From contig PCDI01000002.1 in assembly GCA_002778195.1 (NCBI GenBank), forward strand, positions 930,001 to 994,000: 64,000 nt of DNA, read 5' to 3'. Shown in pieces: positions 62,474-64,000 of this stretch (the first letter of the stretch is position 1; the number at the start of each line of letters is the position of its first letter). Source of the DNA: Raffaelea ambrosiae (taxonomy: Eukaryota; Ascomycota; Sordariomycetes; Ophiostomatales; Ophiostomataceae). Made by a program: the position numbers and the translations under genes. The notes under the pieces were generated by a model, which saw only the letters and a program-made list of their open reading frames with translations, had not been told where the DNA came from and searched no databases.

Positions 62474-64000
62474 TGTACGTGTGGAGTGCTGGCCAGAAAG
62501 CAGGAAAGGATAGGAGCTCGAATGAAAGCTTAAAGGGGCAAAACCGTTGGAAGAAGAACGAAAGGCAAGACACAAGACTCGAAGCTTGAAAGCCGTTTGG
62601 TGCACAGGCAAGCCTGTATTGAAAATTGAAAGAGAATTGGCTGGTTTCGAACGAGAATCCTTTCCAACCCCAACTAGAGATTGTCTCAAAAAGGAGCGAA
62701 GAAACCGTCAACTGGTCAACTGGTCAAAGGAATGTGGAACAGTGATAACATGAAGATTCGCCTGGCAAAAGAAGGAAGTCTCGGCTGTCACTGTCAAAAG
62801 GAATGGAACAAAGTTGTCAACTGAAAGGAATGGACAAGACAAATCAACTGTCAAAGGAACGAACAAAGAAACGAAAGCAACGGTTAGCATATGAATTTGT
62901 GCCTGGAGTATATCTCCATCAAGATATTGTCTCGCGGAAGGAGAGGCCTGCCCTTTATATGTGAGCAGACTTGGCCCAGCAAGCAAGGCTTCCTTTCGTT
63001 GGCGCGCGCGAAGTCTTCTGCTCGGTCAGTCCACCTTCCCAGCAACTTCTTCTTTTTTTCCCTGCCCATGCATATTCAATGCCTGTCCAGCTCAATCCAG
63101 GCCGCCCCGTGGCTCATTTCTTTCCCCTTTCGTCCATCCAGTCTCCCCGCCAGGGGTTGTCACCCCCCCCTTTGTGCCGGTATGCTGGGATTGCTTAGTG
63201 CCATGTAACTATGGCGTTTTCCTTTTCCACCTTGTAAGACTCTTAGCAGGGTGGCATCGTTCTGTCCTTGCTATGCCTTTGCTCCCTTGTGGAGAGGAGA
63301 GCACATTAATCAGAGCCAACAGCAAACCCGGGAGCCAGTGCTCACCAGTGCGTTGGGGGCGCTGTCAGTGCCGAACAACATCGGACGGCACTAGATGTGT
63401 CTGTTGAAACGGACAACAAAACGGGCAGGCTCTTGAAACATGCAAGGTACGGCATGCAGGGCGCTGTCATCCAATGGCTTGGAAATTGGGGGCCCACTCC
63501 CCTCCAACCCCGGTCCCGTGATCTTCAACAAAAGGCCTGCAAAAGCCTAACAAAGCGCCTCCAACACTGGCAAACATCCCTACGACGTGCCCTGCAAACG
63601 TGCTATGTACTATGTAGTATTGGGGAAAATTGCGTGGGGAGGCCAGCATCCCCGGGAAACGCAGGAGCTGGATGCTGGTCTGTGATGGAGTATGAAAGCC
63701 CACAGACGTCCCGTGGGCGACCTGCCAAATTTGCTTTTTTCCTCCCCTTCATCAAATCGACGCCCTGTTCGTACGACGACACGCAAGGGGGTGATGACCC
63801 TACACATGCACCGTACAATACACTTTGTACAATGCCGTGGTGATGGCCTCCCTGGCCAGACGTGGGGGCTGCCAGAAGCCCACGATGCATACAAAGTATA
63901 TGTCGTGCAAGCTCCTCTTACAGTCTGTGGCCAGGGCACCAAAATCAATCCCTTCACTGGTCCAGACTCTCTTTGACAGCCCCAACCCGTGCCTGCCACT
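62474..64000. other. Upstream region of Spherulin-4 and terminal spacer
   Basis: 62474-62960 is the Spherulin-4 promoter side; a TATA-like CATATAAAGG lies at about 62951-62961 on the minus strand, far (480 nt) upstream, so a long leader would be needed. 62708-62875 carries degenerate direct repeats of GTCAACTG and GTCAAAGGAATG. TACTATGTA at 63608. No gene supported up to the window end. Confidence 0.5.
62708..62875. repeat. Degenerate direct repeats (GTCAACTG / GTCAAAGGAAYG words)
   Basis: At least three to four irregular copies of TCAACTG...CAAAGGAAYG spaced 35-50 bp apart, upstream of Spherulin-4. Confidence 0.55.

Overview
This window is nuclear DNA of a filamentous ascomycete (Pezizomycotina, most likely a Sordariomycete; I cannot name the species). 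The evidence is: short introns of 53-234 nt with GT...AG ends and CTRAC-type branch points; G/C-ending codons in the coding exons; 1-7 kb gene-poor spacers rich in polypurine/polypyrimidine tracts and short tandem repeats; and fungus-specific families (Spherulin-4, LaeA-like methyltransferase, DUF1770/Atg43-type protein, SAM-RA-kinase Ste11). I support 16 protein-coding genes (one cut by the window start), one pseudogene and one tRNA gene. Exon borders were placed by eye from splice signals, reading frame and family conservation.

Layout. 1-20.9 kb is gene-dense and mostly housekeeping: adenosine kinase (minus, partial), ribosomal protein uL2 (minus), a DDT/WHIM-type chromatin factor (plus), an Atg43-like DUF1770 protein (minus), translation release factor eRF1 (plus), a 50-N assembly gap, prephenate dehydratase (plus), mitochondrial hydroxyacyl-thioester dehydratase Htd2 (plus) and a 1313-residue PH-like/LRR protein (minus). 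20.9-28.5 kb holds no gene I can support. 28.5-34.5 kb carries the MAPKKK Ste11 and a GPI-anchored aspartic protease. 34.5-38.6 kb is gene-poor apart from a deleted V-ATPase proteolipid pseudogene. 38.6-45 kb carries Vps18 and a LaeA-like methyltransferase. 45-49 kb contains one initiator tRNA-Met. 49-51 kb carries an NDP-glucose 4,6-dehydratase. 55.9-62.5 kb carries a TPT/SLC35 transporter, glycyl-tRNA synthetase and a secreted Spherulin-4 protein.

Functional picture. Translation is over-represented (uL2, eRF1, GlyRS, initiator tRNA), but the genes do not form a biosynthetic cluster or an operon-like unit. The rest cover Phe synthesis, mitochondrial fatty acid synthesis, vacuolar tethering, mating/filamentation MAPK signalling, nucleotide-sugar metabolism and secretion.

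Most notable: (i) a V-ATPase c-subunit relic that has lost the third membrane helix by an internal frameshifting deletion; (ii) a dispersed 9-mer, TACATAGTA, found 14 times by eye and only in non-coding DNA, often beside TACTCGTA; (iii) a prephenate dehydratase whose ACT-domain ESRP motif reads NSLP; (iv) short 8-12 bp tandem repeats in many non-coding segments and one intron; (v) two usable start codons in GlyRS. I did not find a clear previously undescribed multi-gene system.
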